Counted from the stretch's first letter, positions 39,201 through 57,861 are shown. The stretch is 64,000 bases of DNA from Trichoplax adhaerens (GCF_000150275.1 NW_002060954.1:1875748-1939747); one strand, 5' to 3'. Program-made: numbers and translations. Notes: generated from the letters alone by a model not told the origin.

Positions 39201-39612
39201 AGATGTATGCAATAGCTAATGATGAAACGGTCGGTCTCTTTGCTTAATACGTATGTTATTAAGTTCCTTATGAGCTTGCTATGGCATATTTATTCATTTT
39301 GTAAATATGATACACATTTAGGGCATTGAAGCTCTAAAAAGTAATAAGGATGGAGTTCAAAAGAAGGCTTGGTACGATTGCTATTACTATAAATTCACTA
39401 CAGCGGCAATGTTAATCTCTATAAATATTTTGATCAGAAGGACTTTTTATCAAAGATCAATATATGATGAAGCTTTGCAATTTTTTAAAAATTAATTTAG
39501 GCTTATGAACTTTAAAGAAGTCTTTGGTGGGTCATTTTCACTTCTATGGTTTTCTCCTTTTAATTCAGTTCATTACAGGGGGAAAGAAGATGCAATGCAT
39601 TACATAGTGTAG
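36275..39612 (+). CDS. ZDHHC3/ZDHHC7: DHHC palmitoyltransferase, ZDHHC3/ZDHHC7 type
   Basis: Golgi-type S-acyltransferase that adds palmitate to cysteines of membrane proteins. Nine exons: 36275-36541, 37941-38074, 38201-38221, 38576-38599, 38713-38764, 38917-38998, 39036-39229, 39322-39371 and 39501-39612, 936 nt, 311 residues (human ZDHHC7 308, ZDHHC3 299). Order: [13 protein letters not shown] start of TM1, a [20 protein letters not shown] loop, and the cysteine-rich domain with [16 protein letters not shown]. The catalytic DHHC is at 144-147, followed by [15 protein letters not shown] (TTxE-type region follows later), TM3-4, and the conserved [13 protein letters not shown] motif. Four transmembrane segments are expected. 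Oddity: the cysteine-rich domain is cut by two micro-exons, 21 and 24 nt, the latter carrying KMDHHCPW. Intron 1 (1.4 kb) carries stray palindrome copies near 36578-36606. The start at 36275 is the first in-frame ATG. Confidence 0.94.
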
Positions 39613-41051
39613 TTGACGCTACAGTTTTGTATTTGGCAACTCTTCGTCATAAACGGTTACTAGAGGGCGTATGGTAGCCTGCTACAGACGTCTATTTCCT
39701 CTAAATAGGAGTAAATTTCGCTGAATTATAGATATATATTGTTACCGAGGGTACAATTCTTTTATGATTAATAATTTCAAAAACATACTATTTTTAAGAC
39801 TCAGTAATTGGTACAGTACGGTACTAGTTTTATCGCGACATTGATAGATTTTTAGATTTTTTACAGTATCATTCTGTATTTCGCCGGGGACTCGCATGTT
39901 TGGCAATGAAAAGCCGAAAGAACGTATCATATATTGTTGGAAATATCGTTAATATGATGTAACGATTTATTTAACAATAACACGTTATGCTAACCTTATG
40001 TAATCCGTACCAGATACGTATTTATTACTATTGTAGTGATTAAAAGTTCGTAGAAGAGACCTATAGCATACGATGCGGATAAGTTCCAGTACTATCTTGT
40101 TACGATATTTGAGGTATCATTGAAAACACTTGCGAACATTGCAAATTTGAGTTGTAGTATATGCACCGTAGTTTCGCTATTTCATTTCACGGATTTGTTG
40201 TGGTGTAAAGAGCTGTTTCGATATTGTAGCCCTAAAATTAATTATTTTAAATTAATTATTATGTATAGACGCTTATTGCTGCACATTCCGTTCAATGTAA
40301 CTCGGCTATGAAAGATGTACAGTAGATGATACTAGAGGTAGACTGTAGAGCTTACAGAATCTCTTTTATTTGTACTACTAGTATCTGTGCATTTTGTATC
40401 CAAATCAAATCAATAAAATGTTAGGAACTCATAAAGGAAATGCGAACATTACATCAAGAAATTACAACGTGACAGTGAATAAACAATTGAAGTGGTAGTA
40501 CTACAGCTGGTGCGTGATAGTAGATATCTTCAATATGTAATAGTTGTATGCATTTGCAGTATATGCCTAAATCCATATCACCCTAATTAAGCAGAGTGGG
40601 GATTGAGTTTGAGTTAGCTAGACAACGGGAGTATAGTATACTGTACGCTTACAATACAGATCGTAAGATACGGCCAACTGTGATAAGGCGTCTAGTAACT
40701 GTTGTCACATGCATATAAAGGCATACGTATAATGCAATCAGGATCGGATTTCAGTAATTTCGTCGTCATGCGGCATAGACGATACCCGTACAGCAAACCA
40801 TCGTTTGTGCAATACGATTAGAAACGAATCCTGGGTACTAATCTCTGGAAGTAGTCACAACTATTCGAGAACGTGATTGTTTTTATTGCGAATCACCAAT
40901 TCTGGGTTTGAAGATTTATTTGGATGAGAAATAGCGCTACAATAAAATATATATACATTATTTTCCATTTATAAATCAAGCTGTACAGTATAACCTCCTC
41001 TTACAAAGTTATGGTAATGACTAATTTAATGTGAATGGGAAATCTTTGTTG
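39613..41051. other. Convergent spacer between ZDHHC3/7 and TMEM42
   Basis: About 1.4 kb. It should hold both 3' UTRs; the rest is unremarkable AT-rich DNA. Frames near 39742-39930 and 40120-40311 show no family resemblance and are not called. Confidence 0.5.
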
Positions 41052-42480
41052 CTAGTCAATATGAACGCGTGTTTCCTTAGTCTCAACATGACAACGGTCG
41101 CTATGAATGATACCTAATCCTACAATCATTAAAAATGCTCCTAAGCACCACATCTTCGATAGGTATTCCTTGAATATGACATAGCCTAAAAGAGCCTAAA
41201 TATAAAGAAGCAATTAATGTGCAGTAGCTCGTGATTTAGAGGATTTTGATGCAAAAGATCTTATAACAGTTTTAATTACTACAAAAATAATGTTAATAGA
41301 CCAAAAATAGTAATTAACAACAGGCAGTGCTAAAAACAGGCAAATTAATTTGTAATAAGACGTGAAGAACATAAATGCTAGTATTAATGCTTAACTATAA
41401 ATAGTCAACACAACGCACATTATACTTTTCGGAACCATAATAAAATGGATTGACGATATATGCATATCGAAACGGATCAACATGACACCTGAATATCAGT
41501 GATTTGTAACTGTTCGATTTAAAATTGTACTCTACGTTGAATACCCAGGGTATAGTCAATTAGTCATACAAAAATTCTAAACGTTATGAAACTTCACAGT
41601 TATTATTCGTACTTACACTCGCTATGAAATTGATGGCACTGCTTATGACTGTAGCTTGTAAAGAAGTGCGGAATTGATTTAAAGCTTTGACGAAAAAGGT
41701 CCACATAATTGCATTCGATAGAAAAAATCCTCCTATACAGATTGCCCTCAGACACCACCAAATCTAACGCACAATACCATGTGTAAATAACAGATTACCC
41801 TTAATGAATACGTATATTGACACGCATTTCATTTACTATACTGTAGATTGCAACAATTTCGGACTTGATCACATTATGTACAATGTGGGATAGAATTATC
41901 ATTTTGGTAAGTTAAATTCACATTCATAGCAAGCCTGATTCTAGCTTCAATTTCCAACAGCTGTACAATAGTAACTTAAATTCTACAAATCTATCAACAA
42001 AACAATACAGTAGGAATTATGTTCATGTTGGTGACGGCGTGAAAGCTGTAAAGAAGTTAATGGTACACAAGACTTATCAGCTGTTGCGTCTTCTCAGAAA
42101 TTACTGTGGCCATGGTACTTGGCATATTCTTAAACTGTACCCTACCGTTTTGCACTACATATCGTATTCTGTAAAATACTTAAGCTAATCAGGGAAAGAT
42201 AGGCACCAGCATAGTGCATCAAAAGCTATACCTTAGTACAGTTTTTCGATGAAATTTCTATCCAAGCAGTACAAAGATAATCCTTCATGATATGATCGTC
42301 ATAGAAGGCTAATTTCATAAACATTGATGCAAAGGCAGCACTTAGGCCAGCCAATGAGGCCAATAGAAAGCCTAACATCGTACTGTCCAATATTGCTAAC
42401 GGAAAAGTACTTCTTACTGTATGATACAAGTGGGTGTAGGGTATTTCCGGCAGTGTACTAATTTTGTTCCAATAGATCAA
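41052..42480 (-). CDS. TMEM42: TMEM42-like small EamA/DMT-type membrane protein
   Basis: Four-helix membrane protein related to half of an EamA/drug-metabolite transporter; its physiological role is not established. Three phase-0 exons, 42232-42480, 41617-41763 and 41052-41195, give 540 nt, 179 residues (human TMEM42 about 159). Helix 1 is LGFLLASLAGLSAAFASMF with a following KLAF, matching the TMEM42 ALAAASAKLAF block. Exon 2 holds FFLSNAIMWTFFVKALN, matching the family's SLMWTFF. Exon 3 holds ALLGYVIFKEYLSKMWCLG and FLMIVGLGIIHS, as in the last two helices. The first 30 or so residues do not align to known TMEM42, and an internal Met just before helix 1 is an alternative start. It is divergent from RAB2 across a palindrome-rich spacer. 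Confidence 0.88.
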
Positions 42481-42656
42481 TAAACGGCTGACTTTAATGT
42501 TAGCGATGGAACGAGCACAGAGTTTCCTGTTTCCTTTTTACCTCTATGCATGTGAGCGCAAGCGTAGTACCAAAAGAGCATGCAAAAGTTTCCTATTTGA
42601 TTATGTCATGAGTGAACGGTGGTGAACAGGCGTAATTGCAACCCGTGGGATTTTTG

Positions 42657-42750
42657 TTACCCGGGTACCTCGTTTCCTACCATCAATATAAAAATTGCCC
42701 GGGTACATATTGTACCCGGGTATTTTAACCAAGTATGGAAACCCGGGTGC
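42657..42750. repeat. ACCCGGGTAC palindromic repeats
   Basis: At least four copies of a CCCGGGTAC-type unit within about 95 bp, upstream of TMEM42. The central pair (42698-42706 and 42712-42720) forms a perfect 9-bp inverted repeat around ATATT. Local GC is far above background. It is distinct in sequence from the TACAGTACTGTA family next to it, but shares the GTAC core. Confidence 0.75.
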
Positions 42751-42780
42751 AATCCCTATAAGTAGCTTCAGGCATGCAAT

Positions 42781-43990
42781 AGTGTACTGTACGGTATGAC
42801 ACCCGTGATGACTGTAGCAAGTAGCAACTACGTATTCACTGTTCATTCATGACATAATCAAATAGGGAACTTTGAGAAGCAGGAGCTTGTTTGTACGAGA
42901 ATTTTCCTGTTCGAAGTCGTTGATAAATGAAGTGAAATCTTTTTCTGTACAGTACTTAACAATAACAGCAGATTTACTGGTACAGGAGGATGCAGGAAAT
43001 CCGAAATTTATGTCAAAGGGAACAATACTCATACAGTACCTATTCGGTGTAGAGTACTGTATACTATATCGTCATCTAAAGCCAGATCTACCAACTACTG
43101 TACTGTACATTAACGAGGAGATTCCATCACCATTGAATGAATGTACAGTACTGTATACTGTACTGTAGAGTATTACAGTACATAGTACTGTAGTGTGTAC
43201 ATATGCTAGAGGTGCGTATTGGTGGCACCGTTAATAGTACGTACTGTTGTTTACGGTGTGACCATGTGACAGACGTATCGCACGGTACTATACAGTACAT
43301 GTACTGTAGTCTACAGAACTACAGTACTGTACTGTACAGTAACTGATCGCTTATACTGTACTGTACACCTACAGTACAGTACGTATTACGTAGACTACCA
43401 TTACCATGCCTCAGGTACGGGTGCAGCTACCAGTCGGGTAGGCGGAAGAGACAAGAGAAGTTACGGTTGAAAAGAGAGTGTGGCTCTTTGCGTTACATAC
43501 AGTACTTTATAGTACAGTACTGTGGCCAGATTGCCCGCATCCCTCAGTGTACAGTATAGTACTTTCACTTGTGCACTAGTGGTACAGTATACTGTAAAAA
43601 CAGGATAGAATGTGAAAAGAAAGGGTTTCTTGTTCAAAATGCCAAAAGCATAGAAAACTTGACTTGACACTTGATTTTATTGTGCCACGAGACGGAGTCA
43701 TTCAGGGTGCAGTACTTTGTACTGTTGATCTTGTTCTCAGGATACTGTACACTGTAAGTGATTCATCGCTGCAGTACTGGATGTACTGTTGATGGTTGAT
43801 GCTCTAGGGAATAGTCCGCTGTCCAGTAAAGTACTGCACTGTCTTGACTGATTCTTCTTACAAAAGCGTCATCATCCAAGTACTGTACAGTGTACTGTAT
43901 TTGCTGTACTGTGCTGTACTTCTGTCAAGAACAGACTGTACAGTACTGCACAAGTACAGTACCAAGAGTACCGTGGTGACGTAGTAAGTA
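42781..43990. repeat. TACAGTACTGTA palindrome clusters in the divergent TMEM42 / RAB2 promoter region
   Basis: Dense, irregular copies at about 42783-42797, 43050-43070, 43098-43110, 43142-43200, 43280-43350, 43352-43384, 43497-43525, 43548-43600, 43742-43758 and 43876-43965. The region lies between two opposed genes whose start codons are 1.7 kb apart. Several weak open frames here are repeat artefacts. One recurrent variant is GTACAGTATACTGTA-like, with a TA insertion at the centre. Confidence 0.8.
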
Positions 43991-44156
43991 CGGTCAGTTA
44001 CTCAGGCTGCGACGTCGTACTGACTCTCTTTTACAGCGCTGTGGACGTATTTCAACCAACCTTATTGATCATCGGTTTAATCTGGATCGTTTTACTCGCC
44101 GTTACAAAGCGAAAAATTTCTCGACATTTAGATTTTGTTTTATCGAATTATAGACT

Positions 44157-49348
<5,192 letters not shown>

Positions 49349-52135
49349 TTTGTCACTTATCAAGCTTACTCCAGTGAACTTTACAAATAGTATTACAACT
49401 AAAATAAACTGTATTCGTAAGTTAAACAACCTACAGGAAGAATTTATTTTGTCAACAAGCTATTTGTCAGCAAGCTATTTGCTAAATATGTTCTGCCTTT
49501 ATGTTAACATTTACATATACATTAACGTTTACATGACTTTACATTTGACATTTACATTTACATCGAAGCTTGATGCAAGCTTCGATTAGGAGAGTCTATT
49601 AACAGCAACAGCCGCGGAAATTCAGGCTTGCCTCTGTATTACTGCTATTAATTAACTATACTTACACTTTCATGGCAAACATTTGTTGAATTCGTAACAC
49701 TTCTAATAGACAGTTTCAGGTGCAAATAGTCACTTATCTCTTACTTGAAAATTGTCTAAGAAAGTATTGTTATTTGTAGGTCTGCTGTGTTTACATATTA
49801 TTAGATTTGATGTAAGCAGACTATGATAATCATATCCTTATTCTCGGCATTCTTTTATCTTAAACTGAATTTAGTAAAACAGCGTGTATAAGTTCCATCT
49901 ACCCTGAGATTTAAAAATCAATATACGTAAGACAATTACTTTAGGAATAACAGATAGTGAATTGATAATTATGCGATTTGGTGGTAAATTTAATAGAAGC
50001 TTCCTTTATCTTTCCAGGATTACCTTATAATATTCAATTAGTCTGTTATCAAGTTTACGAAAAGATACTATTAACACAAATAATTAAATTTTACAATCTA
50101 TGTAACTACTGTAATGCATTAAATTTTAGGCTATTATTTGTTAGTATTTCCACATTTAATAAAGTTTGGAGTTATTCCATTTACATAATTCATTGCTGTT
50201 ATCCTATTGTACAAGGGTCGACTAGATTTTGACTTGCTGTACCACTCCTAAATCTTATTAACGTTATTGCTTTAATGCTATACTTGGATTTTTATGTAGA
50301 GTAGCTGCTTGAGTTATAATAAACTACCACAAGATCATTGTAAACTTGGTCCTACATATCCTGGAATTGCTGCATTTTTTGTACGAAGTAGTAACTTCAT
50401 TCGATATTTTTAAGACTAACCAGATCTAAAAATTGCATAATATATTAAGCACTCATTCATGTAGTATAAATTCGAAAATTCTATTTTAATATTTATAATT
50501 TAGTGCATACCGTACGTGTCTACTTATGTCCGTAATCTGCATACACAGCTCAGTAATTAAAAAAAGGAATTAAGAATCGATATCCACTGTAACTATAAAC
50601 CTTAATGTTGCAGGAATATTAGCACTTCTAATATGCACGAAAATTCGAGAGTATATCAGATGGTCACAATAACTTTACGAGTATGATATACGTTAGCTAT
50701 AGCCGTAACAAATAAGAGTAAGCAATATCGTATTCTTATCAAAGTACTCGTATTATTAATTCAAGGATCGATATTTCAATGATTATACCGTGAAATATCT
50801 ATAATTTTTTAATTTAAAAAGCTAGTAAGGCGAATGACTCCAGAGTTTATCAAATTCGATAATGCTAGAATCTACACATAGCTTAATTTCTTTGAGTTAG
50901 AACTAAAAAAGCGACAATTACCAACTATTCTTACTGTCTATTTGATAGCGGCCTAACAAAGAGCTAATAACAGGAGTTCTGAAATGATAAATTAATCTAT
51001 CACTACTACTAGCTATTTTAACTGAAAATGTATTTGCTATAGGTCTTATCGTTACTAGGACCGTAGAATGATTCTAGCTACAATCGTAACAGATTCGAGT
51101 ATCGAGATCATTCCAGCGATATTTTATGTAAATAATAATGTAAACTATTGAAATGGAAGATAAATTGTGCGATACTTTCTATACAAAGCATGTTGTTGTT
51201 TCAATGTATGAATTCGAGTTATTCGTCAAAATTATCGATTAATTATTTGACTATCAATACAGTATTATATTTGTATATGATAGGAAGAATTTTTACTATT
51301 AGTTAGAATATAGCTAATGTAGTCAAAATGAAATCTGATATTTACAACATACGATACTGATCAAAGCTAGTACTGCAAGCTGAATGATGAGCTAATACAA
51401 CAACGAGCTCTTAGGCGAAGGAAGTAGTAGTGTATTGATCGACCCCGATTGACAGCAGTGGAAAATATTTCTATTCTTATGTGACTCAAAAAACATACAA
51501 GTTATGAACTCATTTTAATTTTATTTATGATAGGTAAGACTATAACTCATATCTCTTGTACAGTACTACAATGAATAAAACAAGTACATCGTATATAATA
51601 CATTTTCTTACAACATTAAATAGTAATTCAGCAAATGATACTGAAGATAAATCTTTCTATTTGAAATTAACATTTTATAAAGAAGGTAGATATCAGAATT
51701 TCCGTATTTATTGTTAATTAAAACCACTTTTTTTACGGTTAGTCCAAATGCCAGAATGATCGCAAACCGAGGCCATGGTGGTAACACTATTTTTAAAATG
51801 TTTAAGTCATAATCGACAAAGTTAAATGTATTACAAGAAAAATTTGAAGGCGTTTTTATCAATAGCAATCCAAACATAATAAACGACGATAACTTTTAGC
51901 GAGAATTATTTAACCTAGTCATGTAGTACAAGAGAACATCAGTATATGCAATAAATTACGATTTTATGAAGCAATTTGCCACTTTAACTAACCTGTATGA
52001 TGAACACATTTCTAGTTCATGTGTTAGTTCGATCGAGGATGAAAATAAATTTTGTTGAATTAGAACGAGTAATCGAAAATTATAGGGTTACTAATGTAAA
52101 ATACTTGGAAGACATTTATCGGAAATGAGTCGTAA
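49349..52135. other. Convergent spacer between RAB2 and the adhesion GPCR
   Basis: About 2.8 kb with the RAB2 3' UTR on the left and the receptor 3' end on the right. A minus-strand frame at 51608-51877 is hydrophobic in part but has no family match; it could be receptor 3' sequence if the last intron differs from my model. Nothing else is supported. Confidence 0.45.
49403..49408 (+). promoter_or_regulatory. Candidate RAB2 polyadenylation signal
   Basis: AATAAA 55 bp after the RAB2 stop codon, the first such hexamer downstream. Function inferred from position. Confidence 0.45.
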
Positions 52136-55100
52136 TTATACGATGGCAGCAATCGCTGAAATTTGAGTAAGGCAACTAACTTTAAATATCAACAGCCCTT
52201 CATAAACGCACGAGTGTGGCTGAAGTTGATTACCTTGTATCTTATTCAAACTTTTAGAATCTCGTCGAATATCTACAGAGTTGCATGAAATATTATCCGT
52301 AGAAAGTGGTAATAATGGAATTTTAACGTTACGACTAGCACGCGTATCTTCACTCTATAATAAAAAAATAACGGAATAAATAAATATATTAAAATCATAT
52401 AAAATGAAAATTTACACAGAGCCAAATGGTAAATTGATGCTGACTTTTATTTTCAGTTATTATAAGTCAATATAAAATATCAATTATTTTAACTATCCTA
52501 TTTTATTGCAGAATGTAATTATATCTTCAACTATCTATCAAAAGACGTTATACGTGAATTGTAAATCGTACTCGCGTTTCCCCGCTAGTATCTCTCATGG
52601 ATTGCATTGGAAATATCATTGTACCAAATTTAGTTCTTTTCTGAAAGTACTCTTGCACCTAAGGGTAATCAAATTAGATGCGATATAAATTAGTATTGCC
52701 GTTTCCAATCTATTGCTATAGCAGATGCAAGATTATATATGATTACACCTGACATATACTCCGGTATTTTAGAGAATAATTTTGAAGCTTAGTACATATA
52801 TGTTATCCGTAAAATATCAGTTCTAAAATCAATATCAAAACTTACATCATGATCTCGAAAGCAATGAAAGTAAAAGATTAAAAGCCCCTTCATATCAGAA
52901 TATCGGTAAGTCAATATATTATCATTAGCATCAGATGATTATGATACAACCAAACAGTCTTTATGGATAGAAAAACTTGCAGTGAAATTAAACTTAACAA
53001 GCTGCCGCTGATAAACGATAATTTACCTGTGGGCAATTCAAAACTGTAAATAAGTAAGCAAAAGCGATATTATCTGTAGCATAATATAGGATACCAAATA
53101 ACCAAGATACACCAAAGAGAAAGATTAGCGAAGTCACAGCTCTAATTCCAACTCTATGAAGAAGAATGGATATATTTCGATTAAATCATCATGTTACTAA
53201 ATATCGCTTTACTACTAGTAAATTGCCTTGAATTTCATAAATATGATAAAACTGCAGAAAGAGGGAGTTATTTTATTATATCTACTACAAATTAAGTAGA
53301 ATAGTTTTAATGAAGCAATATGATATTTCTATGGATGTTATAGTTTTAAACTGGATCGTAATTCCGTTATACTTGAATTTTTGAATTTCAGATTTTTGGA
53401 CCATAACTGTAATCGAGAAGAGCGCTTTTACAGCCGTAATTGTAATGGCAATGTTACTCTAAAAATTTTCGTTATGAAAGATTTTAAAATATCGCCAAAT
53501 TAACAGGAGTGCTAATATAAACTCACGTTTATCTCTTGCAATACAGAATCGAGTAAATACAAAATTTAGCCTATTGACTATCTTTGCGCTAGCATAATTA
53601 AGAAATCACAATTCTTAGAAAAAACACATTCTCTATGAAAGATTGATGGATTAACACGCATAAATGCAGTAGTTATACTGGAAAAGACTAATGCATGTTG
53701 ATTAAGTTCAATATATTGCTATATAATATATTATATATAACTTACGATTTTTTAATTATTATTATAGTACCTATCAAACTACAGTATCTTACCACAACAA
53801 TTAAAATAATTGGACCAACAAAGAACCACATTTGAGGGCTTGCATTTTTAATCCAACAGCTATTAAAATAATAATTGACATTAATGACTAGTTAACTAAA
53901 TCGAGACCTGCATAACCACCACGTCTGGTATTCGTATTTAAAACTTACTTATTTGAATTGCGGTATGCGTCTATCCCAGTGCACGTGGCCACTGCGACTA
54001 TTACTGCAGGAGGCACTAATTTGGGATCATTTAAAGAAAATTTGAAAAAATAGCGCCAGAGAACAGATTAAATATGATGAAGGTTGCATGGATTACCTGT
54101 ACGTATACTTTCTAATGATAGCTATTAAAAATGACTTATTAACTATTCATGAATGATAGTAAGGATTAAAATTTTAATTACAGTAAATTAGTCAATGTAT
54201 TTTATACTTACACCATCCTGCAATAAAATATAACCGCCTAATTTTTAGGTCAATAGTTTTCCGCATCGATGAGATTTTTTGCAAAAGTAGTAAGGCCTCC
54301 ATCATCATCCATGTTAAGCTTGCCAAATAGAAAAAATGCAATCCAACAGCGATAATAGTACAAAGAAGCTACAATTTAAAAGAATTTAATTTTATTTCAC
54401 TCATAGTAATGGATTTCGAGAAGTTATACTGACAATTTTTCGATACTGTAATGTAATATACATCAAGAGAAGTGGTATTTGTTAAATAAAATATCATCAT
54501 GAAAGCAACTTAAATTTATCATAAAGACTAGTAAAACACCCATTCAAGTAGATTTTTAGCAATCTAGTACAAGTTGACATTTCTATACATATTGACACAA
54601 TTATTCGTGCGGCACAAAGTAGATCACCGAATATACCAATTAAAATGGTGTATTAGAATTTCTACCATAAACTATTGGTGTCTTATAATACTAATTCAGG
54701 ATTAATTACCGGCAGTTGCGTTGCATGTATGCCAGCTAAGAATCCAATAATCGAAACTACCATAGCAACAGCCAAATTAAGGTGAATAAAGTGCTTTACT
54801 GTGTAAAATTTCCTACATAAAAATGTTAGATATACCTTGCTGATTGAAATTTAAAGCAAGAATGATATAATAGATCGAGAAATCGTATAAATTTTAAAAA
54901 CTTAACATTGCTTTAAGAACAAGAAGTCTTACATTATTTCAAATGCTACAATGAAATGTAGGTTTCAACTAAGTACAAATATATCTATAGTATAATTTTA
55001 CTCAAGTCATGTTGCCTCGCTCAATAAGTACAGGCTAATACATTGAACTAAGCTAATCGTAAGGAATTCAAGACCTACACTCCAAGCTATTAAGTACACG

Positions 55101-57695
55101 CTTCGAACTATTAACTTTAGACAAATAAAAGCTCTATAAGCTCTAGATCCTGACCTCGTTAGTAATTAATTAGCAAGGTGTATAGTATTAATTAAGAAAC
55201 CACTTTTGGATCTGACAATACAAGACTTTACATCAATATTAAACAGTATTATTATCAAGCTTTAACAAGAAGTCATCTTACTAACTTGCTGCTAATTAAT
55301 ATTGTTATCATAACCAATAAGGCAAATAGCGAGGCAGAGTATCCGGCATAAGTTATATAACGGAGGTTAGCGTCGTGAGGCCCAGTAAGCGCCTAAATTC
55401 AAAATATAATCAGTAACTTCAATATATAATGTCGAAGTTGACCATGGGTGAATGTACACGTATTAATGTCTAAATTATTCCATAATAACTTCGTCTTAAA
55501 TATGAACATAAATCAACAAAATTTTTGATTGCCTTTGAACTTTGCATAATAACTGCAAAACTGGTGAAATGAGATGTTGCACAATGAACTCTGGTCGAAT
55601 TATAGCCCAATAATTGAATTCCGTATTCTGACCATCCACTTTAATAAATTTATAATTAAGGACAAAGTCGAAAAGTGCGGGTATTAGTAAATCAAATTAT
55701 GATCCGATCATAAGTTAATGTCTAATTCACTTAATTCGAAAGAAGAATGAATTTTCTAGTCATTATAAATCAAGTTATGCTATCTATTTCGATTAGCTAA
55801 TAAATTGCGATAATTTCGCAATTCACTGATCACTTAAGGTCTATATTATAGTAGAACATTTAAGTTATTTGTATTATTTATCTTACAATTGCTCCCAATA
55901 TGCACATCGATAGGGTGGATAAGTCTAATGGAAAAAGATTACAATTGTGCAAACTTTTAAATGATCTTTGAAATAATTAATAAAACCGTAATGTTAACTT
56001 TATCTGACCTGTCCATATTGAATTTTAAAGTGAAGATGGACAGGCACTGTAAAATTTTTGTCTTGTGGTGGGTACACAGAGCAAGACAAAATGCTGGAAA
56101 TAATGATGCTAAAGAATTTTTTTGGAATTCTGTTAGTATGAAATCATATCACTTCTATCAAAATGAAAGAATGGAAACTTAATATGTATATATAATCAAT
56201 TTACGTGTATATATACATTGTATGTCCGTATCTAAAGTGTACCTGTTATTGCCATTAGCGTTATTTTCTGCCCAATTCCTTTTGACATTATAAGTTCGCA
56301 CTACCACAGTTACAGTGTGATCTAAAAATTTTTGTAAAATTAATAATTTGAACGGTATTATTGCTGATATCTTATAAAAAAGGTGAGCCACAAATATTAT
56401 CGAAATGAAGACAATTCACGATTTTACTATCGATTTCTATTCAGCAGGGGTGCGATAAAATTACAATAATAAAATAAAGCCAGAAATATTCGTCACCTTG
56501 ATCAGAGAATTGAAATGCTGATTTAGGAATCCTCACTTCTGCTACGGACTTGTTGGATGACGATAGCACTAGATTAATGGTTGACTTCGTATTCGACGCC
56601 TTAATCGTTTGGGCTACCAATTCTGGCATGTTCGATCATAATATGGGCATCAATAGATGGAAGAACGATGTACAATACAATAAGAAATCATTTAGTAAGC
56701 AATGCAGCTAAAGTTAGAACAGCCTTTAAATTAAAATACTTTAAATCAGTAAGTGTAGATTCAGCGTATATAGATATCAGCATTGGAATACATATATAAG
56801 TTACTGATTAATGTCAGCTTAATTACATAGGTATAATAGTAAGAGATAGCGACAATCTGAAGGAAGAAGCTGATATTATTTATACTGTACTCGTATATTA
56901 GTAATGATGCGATAGCTTTGGTGATATATTTGTATGAGCTAAATGAATACCTGACTGTGGCGTTGACATCCTAAACTGTGTAGTAATATTAGCTTGATTA
57001 ATTTTTTTAGCTAAATTCGTGTCAAATTTATCGATCTGCGTAAGAATTAAGCCAGGATTCTACAGAATAAAACCGATAAATCTTGGTTAAATATATCACA
57101 TCTCTAATTTGATGTCTTGATCTCTAGGAAAATCCAATATGATCATTTTATTCTTTTGTATTATAGCAAAATCGATATTTTAAGTAATAATTAAGATTTA
57201 GTTTCAAAGATTGATTTGAAAACTTCTCTTGTAAAAATTATGAAGCACGTTATTATTTCTTACGCATAAAAGTTACATTACCTTATCCACGGTATCAGTT
57301 ATATTTACTATAAGTTGACTGTTAGTTTCTTGTATCTCATCAATCTGCATGACAAGCAAATAAGTCATTATTTAAAAATTTTTCAATTTCAACCCTATGG
57401 AGATTATTACAAATCTGATCAATAAAAGCTCATTATTCAACACAGCAGTTTTTTCATTAAATCTTGAGCGTCAATTTATCATGAGTCTAAGTTCTGACGA
57501 TTTTGATATGATATTTCTTCTCACGATATAAGCATATTAAATTTGCCCATCAATAACCATTTTACTAGCCTTGACATGATTGGCTATGTAGCTTTCATTA
57601 TCCGCTGACGACGACTGATTCAGAGTGATGTTTGCGGAGACTGCAAATATTAGTAACGGTAGTAAGTGATGGTATCTTAGGAAATTGATAGCCAT
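52136..57695 (-). CDS. Adhesion-type GPCR with GAIN/GPS domain and 7TM
   Basis: Class B2 receptor. Seventeen exons: 57558-57695, 57282-57344, 56951-57059, 56497-56622, 56243-56321, 56009-56108, 55887-55924, 55518-55638, 55286-55392, 54710-54812, 54212-54368, 53949-54015, 53793-53859, 53373-53458, 53027-53153, 52846-52887 and 52136-52354. They give 1,749 nt (582 residues) with all phases matching. As a free-standing gene it starts with a signal peptide (LLPLLIFAVSA, residues 11-21). GAIN strands run to about 205. The GPS starts CAYWEQFGWSEYG (C212) and reaches SHFTSFAVIM, so self-cleavage is predicted between F242 and T243, leaving a tethered agonist TSFAVIM. TM1 begins RYITYAGYSASLF. TM3 has LASLTWMMMEALLL, TM5 follows NCWIKN with PQMWFFVGPIILIVV, TM6 is FLFGVSWLFGIL, and TM7 is AFAYLFTVLN with FYFHCFRDHD. 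A 72-residue tail ends the protein. An alternative is that exon 1 starts at an acceptor (57640) and continues from the lectin gene upstream. Confidence 0.88.
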
Positions 57696-57861
57696 ACGTT
57701 AGAAATAACTCAAATTAAACACAGGAAGCTGTTAGCAATAGAAAGCAGTTGATTATTTATTTATTCATATTAAATGAGAAAGTTTCTTAACCTTTATAAG
57801 AAGTAGCAATAAAAGAAACTATTTTACTCCGAAATAAATTTCTCTACAAGTTGCAATATAC

